From CBDCFT01 sp965216365 (lineage in GTDB: Bacteria > Pseudomonadota > Gammaproteobacteria > Arenicellales > CBDCFT01), in assembly GCA_965216365.1 (NCBI GenBank), contig CBDCFT010000019.1, forward strand, positions 133,584 to 197,583: a stretch of 64,000 nt of DNA. The letters are read 5' to 3'. This document shows, in pieces, positions 1 to 8,834 of this stretch (the stretch's first letter is position 1; every line of letters begins with the position of its first letter). The translations under genes were made by a program, and so were the position numbers. The notes below the pieces were generated by a model that was given only the letters and a program-made list of their open reading frames with translations, was not told the DNA's origin and did no database searches.

Positions 1-553
1 CGATCTCAGGACGAATGACAGACGCCACCATTATTCCGTCTAAATGCATCGAAATAAATGCCGCTAGTTGGGCTGCGTCAACCCGGGCAAAGACTTTTTT
101 CTTCATTCCCTGGGCAATGACTTTGGTCAGTATATCGCGTTCATTGTCGTAGAAGCGGTCTATCGCTTTGTCTATCTGACGGGATGTCCGGCGCAACCCG
201 CGGTAATCCAAGCTGATCTTCACCAACTTGCGTATCGGATCTCTTAGCTGAACATGCGTATCGATCCAGTCGTTTATTACATCCTTCGGATGAACGTGCT
301 TTGCATGGATATTTTCGTACGTTTTCAACGCCTGGTCTACCAGACTTTCGATTGCGGCTCGCAATAAATCTTCTTTGTTTTTAAAATAATAATAGATTAA
401 CGCGGTATTCACTCCTACACTCTGAGCAATGTCTTTTATAGTTACCGATTCAAATCCCCGCTCCATAAATAAATCCGATGCGACGTTGACCAGATCGTCG
501 GAGCGCCCCACTTTTTTTCTGATCGGCTTGCGTTGCGATGTCGTTGCTTTCAT
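1..553 (-). CDS. TetR-family transcriptional regulator, C-terminus cut by window edge
   Basis: An open frame runs from an ATG at 551-553 leftward off the window without a stop, giving about 184 residues. Residues roughly 20-65 form a TetR N-terminal helix-turn-helix, with the typical run GVNTALIYYYFKNKEDLL followed by a helical ligand-binding part. TetR proteins are usually about 200 residues, so only a short tail is missing. The basic N-terminus (KATTSQRKPIRKK) precedes the HTH. The effector is unknown. Its target could be its own promoter or genes left of the window; the region to its right (554-1025) shows no obvious divergent operon. Confidence 0.9.
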   Translation of the reverse strand, partial: MKATTSQRKPIRKKVGRSDDLVNVASDLFMERGFESVTIKDIAQSVGVNTALIYYYFKNKEDLLRAAIESLVDQALKTYENIHAKHVHPKDVINDWIDTHVQLRDPIRKLVKISLDYRGLRRTSRQIDKAIDRFYDNERDILTKVIAQGMKKKVFARVDAAQLAAFISMHLDGIMVASVIRPEI

Positions 554-623
554 GCTTCTAACTTTTAGAGATCGATTAGTTAACTGCTTGTTTTAGCATG
601 TGAAATGCGCGGATCTCTCATAG

Positions 624-833
624 AAGGGTTATGGTCTATCACTTGGATCGGCCCAAATACCGAGTTTGATATCAATGGGAATACTGACATTTCAGCGTTT
701 GCGTGTGTTTGGCGATTTCTATGAAAATGGAAGAATCTTGGGTGGCGATTCCCATTATTATATTTCAGGAACTTATCGTATCGAAAATTTTGGATTGTCC
801 ATGCAGTATACGTTAACTCACTATGCCGGGTGA
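624..833 (+). pseudogene. Possible 3' remnant of an outer-membrane-type gene
   Basis: Inside the 472-base gap between the TetR gene and the DMT gene, one plus-strand frame stays open from a stop at 621 to a TGA at 831-833 without a good start codon. The 69 codons include alternating aromatic/polar stretches (GDFYENGRILGG, YYISGTYRIENFGLSMQY) that resemble beta-barrel strands. It could be the tail of a degraded porin-like gene, or chance. The rest of the gap (554-620 and 834-1025) shows nothing I can name. Confidence 0.25.
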
Positions 834-1025
834 TAAGCAGTCATTATTCCGTAACAATGAACAAATAGATATCTTTTCCTGCCGGCCACATAGACGGCAC
901 GATAGACCGTGCTGTCGTTGAATTGTCAACACAATCTGAAAACATCAGCGAGAATTTGACTTTGCGTCTGACGCGGCGTGTTAAGGTTACCTAATATTGT
1001 TTTCTACAATGGAGCAATTTTAACG

Positions 1026-1490
1026 ATGACTTCGATTGTACTTTTAGTTGCCATTACTTTCTTATACGCGGGATACAACTTTTTTGTCAAAGTGGCCGGC
1101 GGCCACGTTCCAACCGTCAACACGAGCACGGTGCTTGCGACCATCAGCCTACAGCTCGCCGCTTTGTTTACATCTTCTAGCTTTCTGGTGTTCTTATCCC
1201 TGCGTGGCGGCCATACTTTATCGCTAAGTCCTCGCGTTTACATGTGGTCGATCGTTGCCGGGCTTTGCATCGGTGCGGCTGAAATTTTGTACTTTTATTT
1301 GTTCCGCGACATGGGAGGAAAAGAAGCCATGTCAGCCAACGTAGCCATCCCGACCATTGTCACAGGCACAATAATCATCACAATGATTGCCTCATACACC
1401 ATCCTGCGCGAATCCCTAACCCTTACACAAACTGTTGGGGTCGCAGTCGTTATCATTGGAATTCTACTCACGTTTTTTGGCAAGTCATAG
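1026..1490 (+). CDS. Small DMT/EamA-type membrane transporter
   Basis: A 154-residue hydrophobic protein with about five membrane segments, ending in the helix VGVAVVIIGILLTFFGKS typical of an EamA repeat. Full DMT exporters have ten segments in two EamA repeats; this is a one-repeat form that would have to dimerise. I start at ATG 1026, preceded by GGAG ten bases upstream, rather than at an upstream GTG (978) that lacks a ribosome site and adds an odd polar leader. The substrate is unknown. Confidence 0.75.
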   Translation: MTSIVLLVAITFLYAGYNFFVKVAGGHVPTVNTSTVLATISLQLAALFTSSSFLVFLSLRGGHTLSLSPRVYMWSIVAGLCIGAAEILYFYLFRDMGGKEAMSANVAIPTIVTGTIIITMIASYTILRESLTLTQTVGVAVVIIGILLTFFGKS

Positions 1491-1524
1491 TAGTTATCCG
1501 CCTCCTCAGACCGAAGCCAAAAAT

Positions 1525-1968
1525 ATGAGCAAACATAACGAAAAAGAACTAACGGGAGGATGCGTATGTGGCACGGTTCGTTACACGCTCGCCACACGCC
1601 CAACTACCGTCACAGCCTGCCACTGCAGTCAATGCCGGCGCATGACCGGTCATTTCATGGCCGCTGCATTTGTTAAAAAATCAGATTTCACTGTTAACGA
1701 ATCACCCAGTCTTCGGTGGTACCGCTCATCGCCCACAGCACAACGTGGGTTTTGCGGCGAATGCGGATCGACGCTGTTTTGGGCGGGTGACACATGGGAT
1801 GAGATCGGAATCGCGGCGGGAACGCTGGACGCCACTCAAGGAATGAAACTTACCGCACATGTGTTTACACCGGACAAGGGCGACTACTACGACATTACCG
1901 ACGGGCTGCCCCAATACAAAACCGACGAAGAGCTAATCAATCAACAGCGAGAGCAATCAGAGAACTAG
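1525..1968 (+). CDS. GFA-family (CENP-V/GFA fold) zinc protein
   Basis: A 147-residue protein with the zinc-binding cysteines of the GFA family: C13 and C15 in GGCVCGTVRY, C32, C34 and C37 in ACHCSQCRR, and the later pair in FCGECGS (about 78-81). The family was named from glutathione-dependent formaldehyde-activating enzymes but most members have no proven substrate. The start is ATG 1525; an earlier in-frame start would overlap the DMT gene. The gene ends tail-to-tail with the glutathione S-transferase gene, overlapping by 4 bases. A glutathione-linked role is suggested only by family and neighbour. Confidence 0.85.
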   Translation: MSKHNEKELTGGCVCGTVRYTLATRPTTVTACHCSQCRRMTGHFMAAAFVKKSDFTVNESPSLRWYRSSPTAQRGFCGECGSTLFWAGDTWDEIGIAAGTLDATQGMKLTAHVFTPDKGDYYDITDGLPQYKTDEELINQQREQSEN

Positions 1969-2654
1969 ATGCGCATATCCCGTGCGGTAGTTCCCGAAGC
2001 ACTGCCGTCCGCATACTGACTGTAAGCGTCGATGTGATATGCATCGTCATGGGCCGTCTCTCTAGCACTCGGCCTTTCGCGCATGGCGGCAAGCCACTCT
2101 TTTACACGCGAACAAGAAGGCGGAATCCCTAAGCTACGATAAGTATCCAATACAGCTATCCGTTCGTAGTGCGGATACATTGCCAAATCGACTACCGATA
2201 TTTGATCGCCAAACCAGTACGGACCGGTCCATTTACTGCCCAATCCAAGACGTTCCGTAAACTCCATATGCTCAACCATTCGATCGACCAAGCCCTGTCT
2301 CTTCGATAGATTCTGTTCAAGCAGCAAACGGTAGAACGTGGGTACGAATTTGACGTTGTCAAAATCAATCCAGGTTCTTGCAGAAGCGCGCTCTCCTGGT
2401 GTACTGGGCATTAACGGAGGCACCGGAAATGTTTCTTCGAGGAACTCATTAATAATTGTCGATTCATACACGCGCACATCTCCCGCGTTCAACACTGGAA
2501 CCTTACTATAGGGAGATACTTCTTCAAACCATTTTGGTTTATCGTTGAGATCAATTTCGATTCGTTCGAAATCCAATCCCTTTTCCAAAAGACACATGTG
2601 TGTGCGTTGCGCAAAAGGACATTCTTCTGCTTGAATCAATTGAAGTTCACACAT
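1965..2654 (-). CDS. Glutathione S-transferase
   Basis: A 229-residue cytosolic GST. The thioredoxin-like N-domain has a Cys-type active site (C12 in ECPFAQRT), the cis-Pro in YSKVPVLN and the glutathione-anchoring VYESTIINEFLEE. The C-terminal helical domain follows from about residue 90. A catalytic Cys rather than Ser/Tyr points to the omega/beta-like side, which usually performs thiol transfer or dehalogenation. The gene converges with the GFA gene. The substrate cannot be read from sequence. Confidence 0.9.
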   Translation of the reverse strand: MCELQLIQAEECPFAQRTHMCLLEKGLDFERIEIDLNDKPKWFEEVSPYSKVPVLNAGDVRVYESTIINEFLEETFPVPPLMPSTPGERASARTWIDFDNVKFVPTFYRLLLEQNLSKRQGLVDRMVEHMEFTERLGLGSKWTGPYWFGDQISVVDLAMYPHYERIAVLDTYRSLGIPPSCSRVKEWLAAMRERPSARETAHDDAYHIDAYSQYADGSASGTTARDMRI

Positions 2655-2724
2655 GAAATAGCCCTGATGTTATGTAAATCATTGATCAAATTTGATATAA
2701 CATGACGCCATGCCGTGACAAACA

Positions 2725-3015
2725 TCAATCAACACCCTCAACTAAAATCATTTCTGTATCCGCCGTAGCCTGTCGTAGCTCTTTTGCCGGACCGTATTCA
2801 GCCGAATTCCACCAGGCTTTTGCGTTATCGCTTGAAGGAAACTCGAGAATAACCAGACGGCCGGGCAACCAACTGCCTTCCATGTTTTCCAACGCGCCGC
2901 CACGTACTAGAAATTTCCCACCATAAGCTTCCAGGGTTGGCGGCACCATGGTTTTGTAGTTTTCGTATCGAGCAGGATCGTTTACGTTCACTTGCACAAC
3001 AATATAAGCAGACAT
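2725..3015 (-). CDS. DUF1330 family protein
   Basis: A 96-residue protein with the DUF1330 pattern: MSAYIVVQVNVNDPARYENY at the N-terminus, a central GGKFLVRGG, and VILEFPSSDNAKAWWNS near the end. The fold is a dimeric ferredoxin-like alpha/beta barrel. I choose ATG 3013-3015 because AGGAGAG lies just upstream; a longer frame with an extra dozen residues has no such site. It lies 2 bases downstream of the glyoxalase-like gene, so the two are almost certainly one transcript. Function unknown. Confidence 0.85.
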   Translation of the reverse strand: MSAYIVVQVNVNDPARYENYKTMVPPTLEAYGGKFLVRGGALENMEGSWLPGRLVILEFPSSDNAKAWWNSAEYGPAKELRQATADTEMILVEGVD

Positions 3016-3017
3016 GG

Positions 3018-3437
3018 TTACCACTCTCCTGTGTTGGGCATGGAAGTCCACGGCTCTTGTAATGGCAATGCATCGCCCTTCTGTAATAGTTCAATGGAAA
3101 TATTGTCCGGTGATCGTACAAAAGCCATACGTCCGTCACGCGGCGGTCGGTTTATTGTAACGCCACCATCCATTAAGCGCTGACACGTCTCGTAAATATT
3201 CTCGACACTGTAAGCCAGGTGCCCGAAATTGCGGCCGCTATCGTATTCTTCCGGATCCCAGTTATATGTCAGTTCGACTTGCGCATCTTCCTGTCCTTCC
3301 GGCGCAAGAAACACTAGAGTAAACCGCCCATCGGGATAGTCGTTCCGACGAACTTCTTTTAACCCGAGCTTATTGCAATAAAAATCAATTGACGCGTCGA
3401 TATCAGTGACACGCACCATGGTGTGAAGGTATTTCAT
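3018..3437 (-). CDS. VOC superfamily, lactoylglutathione lyase-like (glyoxalase I)
   Basis: A 139-residue vicinal-oxygen-chelate protein. The four metal ligands of glyoxalase I are at the expected places: H5, E55 (QVELTYNW), H73 (FGHLAYSV) and E116 (ISIELLQ). Glyoxalase I isomerises the methylglyoxal-glutathione hemithioacetal to lactoylglutathione in the cytosol. The neighbouring GST and GFA genes fit a glutathione-linked detoxification theme. It is first in a two-gene unit with DUF1330. A related VOC hydrolase or dioxygenase cannot be excluded. Confidence 0.85.
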   Translation of the reverse strand: MKYLHTMVRVTDIDASIDFYCNKLGLKEVRRNDYPDGRFTLVFLAPEGQEDAQVELTYNWDPEEYDSGRNFGHLAYSVENIYETCQRLMDGGVTINRPPRDGRMAFVRSPDNISIELLQKGDALPLQEPWTSMPNTGEW

Positions 3438-3459
3438 AGATTACTCCTAATTTAAACTT

Positions 3460-3484
3460 GTTCGCGAGCAAGCTCACTCCCACT
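3460..3484 (-). repeat. REP-type palindrome, single copy
   Basis: In the 156-base gap between the glyoxalase-like gene and the ABC permease, the segment reads (minus strand) GGGAGTGAGCTTGCTCGCGA, matching the REP pair at 13932-13999. The core GAGC-TT-GCTC is palindromic. Nothing else was recognised in this gap. Confidence 0.65.
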
Positions 3485-3593
3485 AATGTGTTCTAGTATT
3501 AGATGTCGGCAATCCGTATTTTAAACTCTAGAACCTGCCCCGAATGTTGAAAGCCGATAGCTGATCGCAAACAGCTGGACTCCAATCCGACTT

Positions 3594-5300
3594 TTAACGC
3601 ATGCGCCATGCCTGGGTTTTCTTTTCAATGCCACGCGTCAGTAAATAGTGAAGGATACGCACGCCGGCGGCGGTATAGAAAATCATCATGCCCATGGCCG
3701 CGGCCGGTGCGATATCGCCGGCGTCATCCATGTTTAATACGGCTACGGATGCGAGCGTCGTATCGGGGCCATATAAAAACACCACCGCGGATACCGTGGT
3801 CATGGCATTAACAAACAGGTAAATACTGATATCGAGAATGGCTGGCAGACATACCGGCACGGTGACTCGTCCAAACGTTTTGTAAAAGGGTTGCTTGAGC
3901 GAAGCAGCAACCGCTTCGAACTCAGCATCCATTTGTTTTAATGCCGTCACAGCGGTCAGATGACTCACAGTGTAAAAGTGGGTCACCGTACTGATCACGA
4001 GGATAATCATGGTGTGATAGATCGCGTTTAATGGATTGCCCGAAGCGTTAAAAAAGAATATATACGCCAGGCCCAACACCAACCCCGGTACCGCCATGGG
4101 CATCATGGCAAGAAACTGAAAAAAGGCACGGCCTTCGCGAAAACCTCTGCCTTTCTCCACCATATACGCGCCGGTAAACACGATGACGGTGCCGATTATC
4201 GCCGTATAAAACGACATGCGAATTGAATTGAAATAGGACGCCCAACCACCACCATCCATACGATCAAACTCGTAATTCACGAGACTCCAACTGAGATCGT
4301 AGGGATAAAATTTGATGAGTGCGGCGTACTGGCAAACGAGTAAAATTCCGAGAATAAAAATACTGACTAGAATTGCGAATCCCAGCATGGTCATATCAAA
4401 TCGGCGACTGGGTTTTGGCTCCAGCGCGACCGCACGGGCAGACAACAGGGCGACCTGTTTTTTCTGCACAATTCTATCCACCGTGAATGCGATAGCGGCG
4501 GGAAGCAGCAAAATCATGCTGACGACCGCTCCCATTTCAAAGTTCTGTTGACCGATAACCTGCTTGTAAACATCTGTTGCTAATACATTGAAATCACCGC
4601 CAATAACTTTTGGCGCGCCAAAATCGGTAATTGACAATGTGAACACAACAAACGCAGCGCTGATCAAACCATAACGCGCACCGGGCAAGGTCACGGTCCA
4701 GAATATTTTCGCCTTGCTGGCACGCAGCGAAACCGCGGCCTCATACAAACGCGAATCAGCGATAGACAGTGCCGTGATTATGATGATGACAGCATGCGGC
4801 AAGGTAAAAAATACTTCCGCAATAACGATACCGATAGGCCCGTAAATCTCATGACCAAACAACAGCCATTTCATCATGCCCTGGCGACCAAACAAATACA
4901 CCAAGGCAATTCCGGGTAACAATGACGGCACGAGAATCGGCACCATGGAAACGCTTTTGAAAAACCCTTTCCATGGCATGCAACTGCGTGTCAATGCATA
5001 CGCCAGCACGAATGCAACGCTAACGGTGATTAACGTGACCAGGACAGCGATGAATAAACTGTTGTTAATAGAATATGCCAGCGCCGGTGTACTGAAATAC
5101 TCGATGTAGTTGGCAAACCCGATGAACTCGCCATCGTCATTCTTGAAGCTTTTAGAGAGTAATGTGTATAGCGGCAACGCCAAGGCAATGAACAAGTACA
5201 ACCCTATTACGAGCATGAAAGCGCGCATTTGCCAGTCATCGAGACTGGACTTGGGCTTTACTTTTTCCAGGCTATCGGCAGTGGGAGCGTCGGCGGTCAC
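3594..5300 (-). CDS. ABC importer permease, two fused permease domains (2-aminoethylphosphonate/iron type)
   Basis: A 568-residue inner-membrane protein with two BPD-type permease halves (about residues 70-280 and 350-560) and roughly twelve membrane segments. Each half carries an EAA-like loop (YEAAVSLRASKAKIFWTVTLPGARYG and the later FEAVAASLKQPFYKTFGRVTVP). This fused architecture is shared by Fe(III) permeases and the PhnU2-type 2-aminoethylphosphonate permeases. The start is GTG at 5298-5300. It lies 9 bases after the ATPase gene. The binding protein resembles the PhnS2 type, so phosphonate uptake is favoured over iron, but not proven. Confidence 0.85.
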   Translation of the reverse strand: MTADAPTADSLEKVKPKSSLDDWQMRAFMLVIGLYLFIALALPLYTLLSKSFKNDDGEFIGFANYIEYFSTPALAYSINNSLFIAVLVTLITVSVAFVLAYALTRSCMPWKGFFKSVSMVPILVPSLLPGIALVYLFGRQGMMKWLLFGHEIYGPIGIVIAEVFFTLPHAVIIIITALSIADSRLYEAAVSLRASKAKIFWTVTLPGARYGLISAAFVVFTLSITDFGAPKVIGGDFNVLATDVYKQVIGQQNFEMGAVVSMILLLPAAIAFTVDRIVQKKQVALLSARAVALEPKPSRRFDMTMLGFAILVSIFILGILLVCQYAALIKFYPYDLSWSLVNYEFDRMDGGGWASYFNSIRMSFYTAIIGTVIVFTGAYMVEKGRGFREGRAFFQFLAMMPMAVPGLVLGLAYIFFFNASGNPLNAIYHTMIILVISTVTHFYTVSHLTAVTALKQMDAEFEAVAASLKQPFYKTFGRVTVPVCLPAILDISIYLFVNAMTTVSAVVFLYGPDTTLASVAVLNMDDAGDIAPAAAMGMMIFYTAAGVRILHYLLTRGIEKKTQAWRMR

Positions 5301-5309
5301 GGTAAAGAC

Positions 5310-6395
5310 TTAACTGGTAAATACACGAACGCTATCCGGTGGCAACACAACCCAGCGTTCATCGCCTGACTCAACCCCTAAACGGCGTATCAGATTGATT
5401 GAAAAATCCGCTAATAGTCTTGTGTCTCCCAATGACTCAGATCGAAGCGCCGCGCGCACAAACGAACCGAGAAATTCCATTTCCTCAATTTTGATATTTA
5501 ACGCGTTACTTTCAACGCCTTTCACACCTTGGATCACAATATCCTCCGGGCGGATGGCTACGGTCACATTTTGATCTTTTGGCAAATCGCCAGTAGCAGC
5601 GGTCAACGCTACGTCTCCCACTCTCACCTGTCCCTCACCGATAGCCTTGCCTGCCACAAAATTCATGGTGCCAATAAACTCCGCCACGAACTGTGTTGCC
5701 GGCTCACGATACACGTCCGTTGGCGAACCGATCTGCTCGATAACGCCGTGATTCATAACCACAATACGATCCGCCATGGTCAAGGCCTCTTCCTGATCGT
5801 GCGTTACCATGATAGTAGTCACGCCGAGGCGTTCCTGCAGTTGTTTTACTTCGCGGCGCAATTCCACCCGCACTTTTGCGTCCAGCGCAGACAACGGTTC
5901 ATCCAGCAATAACAAACCCGGCGTTGTTGCAATCGCACGAGCCAAGGCGATGCGTTGTTGTTGCCCGCCGGACAATTGGGCCGGATACTTTTCACTTTGC
6001 TCGGGTAAACCGACCAGCTCAAGCAATTCGTTTACACGCTTGACAATATCGGCTTTTGTGGCCTTACGATTTTCCAGACCATACGCGACGTTTTTTCTCA
6101 CCGTTAAATTGGGGAACAACGCGTAGGACTGAAAAACGATTCCAAAGTCGCGTTCACTGGGCGGTAACGCCGAAATATCTTTACCCGCCTGTTCGATCCT
6201 GCCATAGGTTTGAATATCCAGTCCGGCGATAGCCCGCAATAATGTAGTTTTGCCGCATCCGGATGGACCCAGAAAGCAAACAAACTCGCCTTCAAAAACA
6301 TCCAGCGATATATCTTCTAACGCAGTGAAGGTACCGAACTTTTTAGTCAGTTCGGTGATTCGTAAAAATGGTGTTTTTGTTTCGGCTTCAGCCAT
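5310..6395 (-). CDS. ABC importer ATP-binding protein (PhnT-like)
   Basis: A 361-residue ATPase with Walker A GPSGCGKTT (43-51), Q-loop near Q89, signature LSGGQQQR (141-148), Walker B ending LLLLDE (161-166), the D-loop SALD and the switch histidine in MVTHDQEEA. A C-terminal TOBE-like regulatory domain occupies roughly 280-355. It is the middle gene of binding protein, ATPase, permease. The start ATG follows a strong GGGGGAAG site. It energises uptake of the substrate delivered by the downstream-listed binding protein. Confidence 0.92.
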   Translation of the reverse strand: MAEAETKTPFLRITELTKKFGTFTALEDISLDVFEGEFVCFLGPSGCGKTTLLRAIAGLDIQTYGRIEQAGKDISALPPSERDFGIVFQSYALFPNLTVRKNVAYGLENRKATKADIVKRVNELLELVGLPEQSEKYPAQLSGGQQQRIALARAIATTPGLLLLDEPLSALDAKVRVELRREVKQLQERLGVTTIMVTHDQEEALTMADRIVVMNHGVIEQIGSPTDVYREPATQFVAEFIGTMNFVAGKAIGEGQVRVGDVALTAATGDLPKDQNVTVAIRPEDIVIQGVKGVESNALNIKIEEMEFLGSFVRAALRSESLGDTRLLADFSINLIRRLGVESGDERWVVLPPDSVRVFTS

Positions 6396-6420
6396 AATGC
6401 TTCCCCCGCCTCTACTAATG

Positions 6421-6455
6421 AAAAAGCCGGTTACCGCTATCGCGGTAACCGGCTT
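6421..6455 (-). terminator. Intrinsic terminator between binding-protein and ATPase genes
   Basis: A 14-bp perfect stem (6424-6437 with 6442-6455, loop of 4) followed on the minus strand by TTTTT. It sits between the binding-protein gene (ending 6487) and the ATPase gene (starting 6395). In binding-protein-dependent importers such a hairpin lowers membrane-component expression and stabilises the abundant binding-protein mRNA; that role here is inference. Confidence 0.85.
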
Positions 6456-6486
6456 GCCAACCCATTAACCGTGCAAAGTAATTATT

Positions 6487-7512
6487 TTAACTTTTGGGTT
6501 CAGACTTGGAATCATAACGTTTCTGCCATTCGGCCAGAATTGCTTTACGATTTTGCGCTGCCCATTCGAAATCATTGTCAATCATCGCCTCGTTAATGCC
6601 TTCCGGAAAATGCTCAACCGGTTTCGCAACACCCGGAATGGCGACGACAGCGTAGCCTTCGTTGTACATTTCGTTGGCTTTCTCTGTAACGGACCAATCG
6701 ACCAAAGTCTTGGCCGCTTCCAGATTGTCGGTGCCTTTTACGATTGCCGTCGCTTCCATGTCCCAACCGATACCTTCGGAAGGAATGATTATTTCAAGCG
6801 GTGCGCCTTGTGCTTTTGACTTCGCCCCACGGAAAGCAAACGAGACGCCAATCGCGACTTCACCGGCCGCCGCCTGTTTGCACGGTTTGGAACCGGAATG
6901 CGTGTAATGATCGATATTTTCATGCAACCCATCCATGAATTCCCATCCGCCTTCTTCACCCATCATTTGTAACCAACTGGATACATCCAGAAAGCCGGTG
7001 CCGGATGAGTTCGGGTTCGGCATGGCGATATGACCTTTGTACTCCGGCTTGGTCAAATCCGCCCAGGATGACGGCATCGGAAGATTATTGTTTTCAGCTT
7101 CGACAGTGTTTACACAGATCGCGGCTACCCAGGCATCCATACCCGTCCAGGTCGGTGGATCGTCCTTGTCTCTAAACTTCGGATCGAGTTTGTCCAATCC
7201 CGCCGGGGCATAGGGTTCTAACATATCCTCGCCTTTCATTAACAATAAACTGGTCGCGGCCAGCCCCCAAATAACATCGGCTTGCGGATTATCTTTTTCC
7301 GCTAATAATTTCGCCGTCACGATGCCGGTGGAGTCCCGCACCCATTTAATGTTGATATCAGGATGATCCTGATTAAAACGCTCCGCGTATTTTTTCAGAT
7401 CTTCCGCTTCGACAGCGGTGTAAACCGTTAAATCGGTCGCAGCCTGAGTTAATGAAGAAGCAAAAAACAAACCGGCGACAAGAGCCGAGACTTTACGAAC
7501 AGTGATTTTCAT
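6487..7512 (-). CDS. Periplasmic substrate-binding protein, PhnS2/iron type
   Basis: A 341-residue exported protein with a Sec signal peptide (KITVRKVSALVAGLFFASS..., cleavage near AA-TD at about residue 25). The mature part begins LTVYTAVEAEDL and has ADVIWGLAATSLLL, NPNSSGTGFL and VAIGVSFAFRG, patterns of the family often annotated as putative 2-aminoethylphosphonate-binding protein. The related iron-binding proteins carry paired tyrosines near the C-terminal lobe that I do not see clearly. It is the first gene of the importer operon, ahead of the terminator-like hairpin. The ligand should be treated as unproven. Confidence 0.8.
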   Translation of the reverse strand: MKITVRKVSALVAGLFFASSLTQAATDLTVYTAVEAEDLKKYAERFNQDHPDINIKWVRDSTGIVTAKLLAEKDNPQADVIWGLAATSLLLMKGEDMLEPYAPAGLDKLDPKFRDKDDPPTWTGMDAWVAAICVNTVEAENNNLPMPSSWADLTKPEYKGHIAMPNPNSSGTGFLDVSSWLQMMGEEGGWEFMDGLHENIDHYTHSGSKPCKQAAAGEVAIGVSFAFRGAKSKAQGAPLEIIIPSEGIGWDMEATAIVKGTDNLEAAKTLVDWSVTEKANEMYNEGYAVVAIPGVAKPVEHFPEGINEAMIDNDFEWAAQNRKAILAEWQKRYDSKSEPKS

Positions 7513-7674
7513 ACTGGTAGTTACCCTCTCACTTTGTTGATAGAAATTTTATTGTACGAATCCGATTTTAACCAATCGAAATTGTTCGGACAGTAACATT
7601 ATAAAACAATCACCGGGGTGTTTCCCGGTATGCCCGGCAATATGCGTCAGAAAGCTCTGCCAGTCAACGTGAAA

Positions 7675-8778
7675 CTACAGCGCTGTACGTGTATTTTGCC
7701 GGTCTTTTTGCCGTTCCAGCGCCAATTCAATCAATCGATCAATCAGTTCTGTGTAAGAAATGCCGCTGGCCTCCCACAATTTCGGATACATGCTAATGGG
7801 CGTGAAACCCGGCATAGTATTTATTTCATTAACATAAACCTGCTCCGTGTCGCGCCGCACAAAAAAGTCGACCCGCGCCAGTCCAGCGGCTTCGACAGCT
7901 TGAAAGGCATGCAACGACATTTCGCGTACCGCTTCCGTCGTTTGTTCGGAAATTTTCGCCGGAATGATTAAGTCCGATTTGTCATCGATGTACTTTGTCT
8001 GGTAATCATAAAACTCATTGCCCGGTAAAATTTCTCCAACGACCGAAGCCTTTGGGTGTTCGTTTCCCAACACCGCGCATTCGACCTCGTGACAATTTTC
8101 CAGCCCCGCTTCGACAATAACCTTGTAATCGTATTCCGCCGCCGTGTTAATGCCCACAATCAATTCGGATTCGTCATGCGCTTTGCTGACGCCTACACTT
8201 GAACCCATGTTCGCCGGTTTTACGAACAACGGAAATGCAAGTTTGCCTGTTATTTCTTTTAAGATCGTGCGACTGTCGGATTGCCAGTGTTGCCGGCGCA
8301 CGGTGATGTGTTCGGTCTGCTGCAAACCTTCGGCGCGAAATGCGCGTTTCATCATCTCCTTATCCATGCCAACCGCGGAGCCGACCACACCAGAACCGAC
8401 ATAGGCTACTCCGGCCAGTTCCAGTAAGCCCTGCATCGTGCCGTCTTCACCATAAGGACCGTGCAACAATGGAAATACTACATCGAGTCCCTGGGCGATC
8501 TCTTGCGTCGAATCGGAATGTTGCGACACCAGTTGGCGACTGCCTGGATAATCCAACAACACCGGCGACAGCGCATCGCTTTGGACTACACCTGCCTCCA
8601 GAACCGGCCGCGCGTCTTCGGCGAGCAACCATTGTCCTTGCTTGTCGATGCCGATCATGGTCACATCGTATTTGTCCTTGTTCACCGCGGCCAACATCGA
8701 ACGCGCAGACGTGACCGACACTTCGTGTTCGCACGAGCGTCCGCCGAACAGAATGCCTAGTCGGGTTTTTTCAGTCAT
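7675..8778 (-). CDS. ddl: D-alanine--D-alanine ligase
   Basis: A 367-residue ATP-grasp enzyme joining two D-Ala for peptidoglycan. It begins KTRLGILFGGRSCEHEVSV, has PLLHGPYGEDGTMQGLLE, the phosphate loop FVKPANMGSSVGVSK, and the magnesium/second D-Ala site VNEINTMPGFTPISMYPKLW. The length suits the longer DdlA type rather than the ~305-residue DdlB found in the mur/fts cluster. It stands beside an aminotransferase and the D-glutamate genes dgcN/dgcA, giving a D-amino-acid neighbourhood. No strong ribosome site is visible. Confidence 0.96.
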   Translation of the reverse strand: MTEKTRLGILFGGRSCEHEVSVTSARSMLAAVNKDKYDVTMIGIDKQGQWLLAEDARPVLEAGVVQSDALSPVLLDYPGSRQLVSQHSDSTQEIAQGLDVVFPLLHGPYGEDGTMQGLLELAGVAYVGSGVVGSAVGMDKEMMKRAFRAEGLQQTEHITVRRQHWQSDSRTILKEITGKLAFPLFVKPANMGSSVGVSKAHDESELIVGINTAAEYDYKVIVEAGLENCHEVECAVLGNEHPKASVVGEILPGNEFYDYQTKYIDDKSDLIIPAKISEQTTEAVREMSLHAFQAVEAAGLARVDFFVRRDTEQVYVNEINTMPGFTPISMYPKLWEASGISYTELIDRLIELALERQKDRQNTRTAL

Positions 8779-8834
8779 TAACCATGCTTTTTAATACAAG
8801 AACATTCCACAATAAAATTCAATTTGCCACTCGA

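Noticed and set aside
2682..2700. TTGATCAAATTTGATAT upstream of the GST gene as an FNR box
   Set aside because: Half-sites are in the same direction or wrongly spaced; no TTGAT-N4-ATCAA arrangement.
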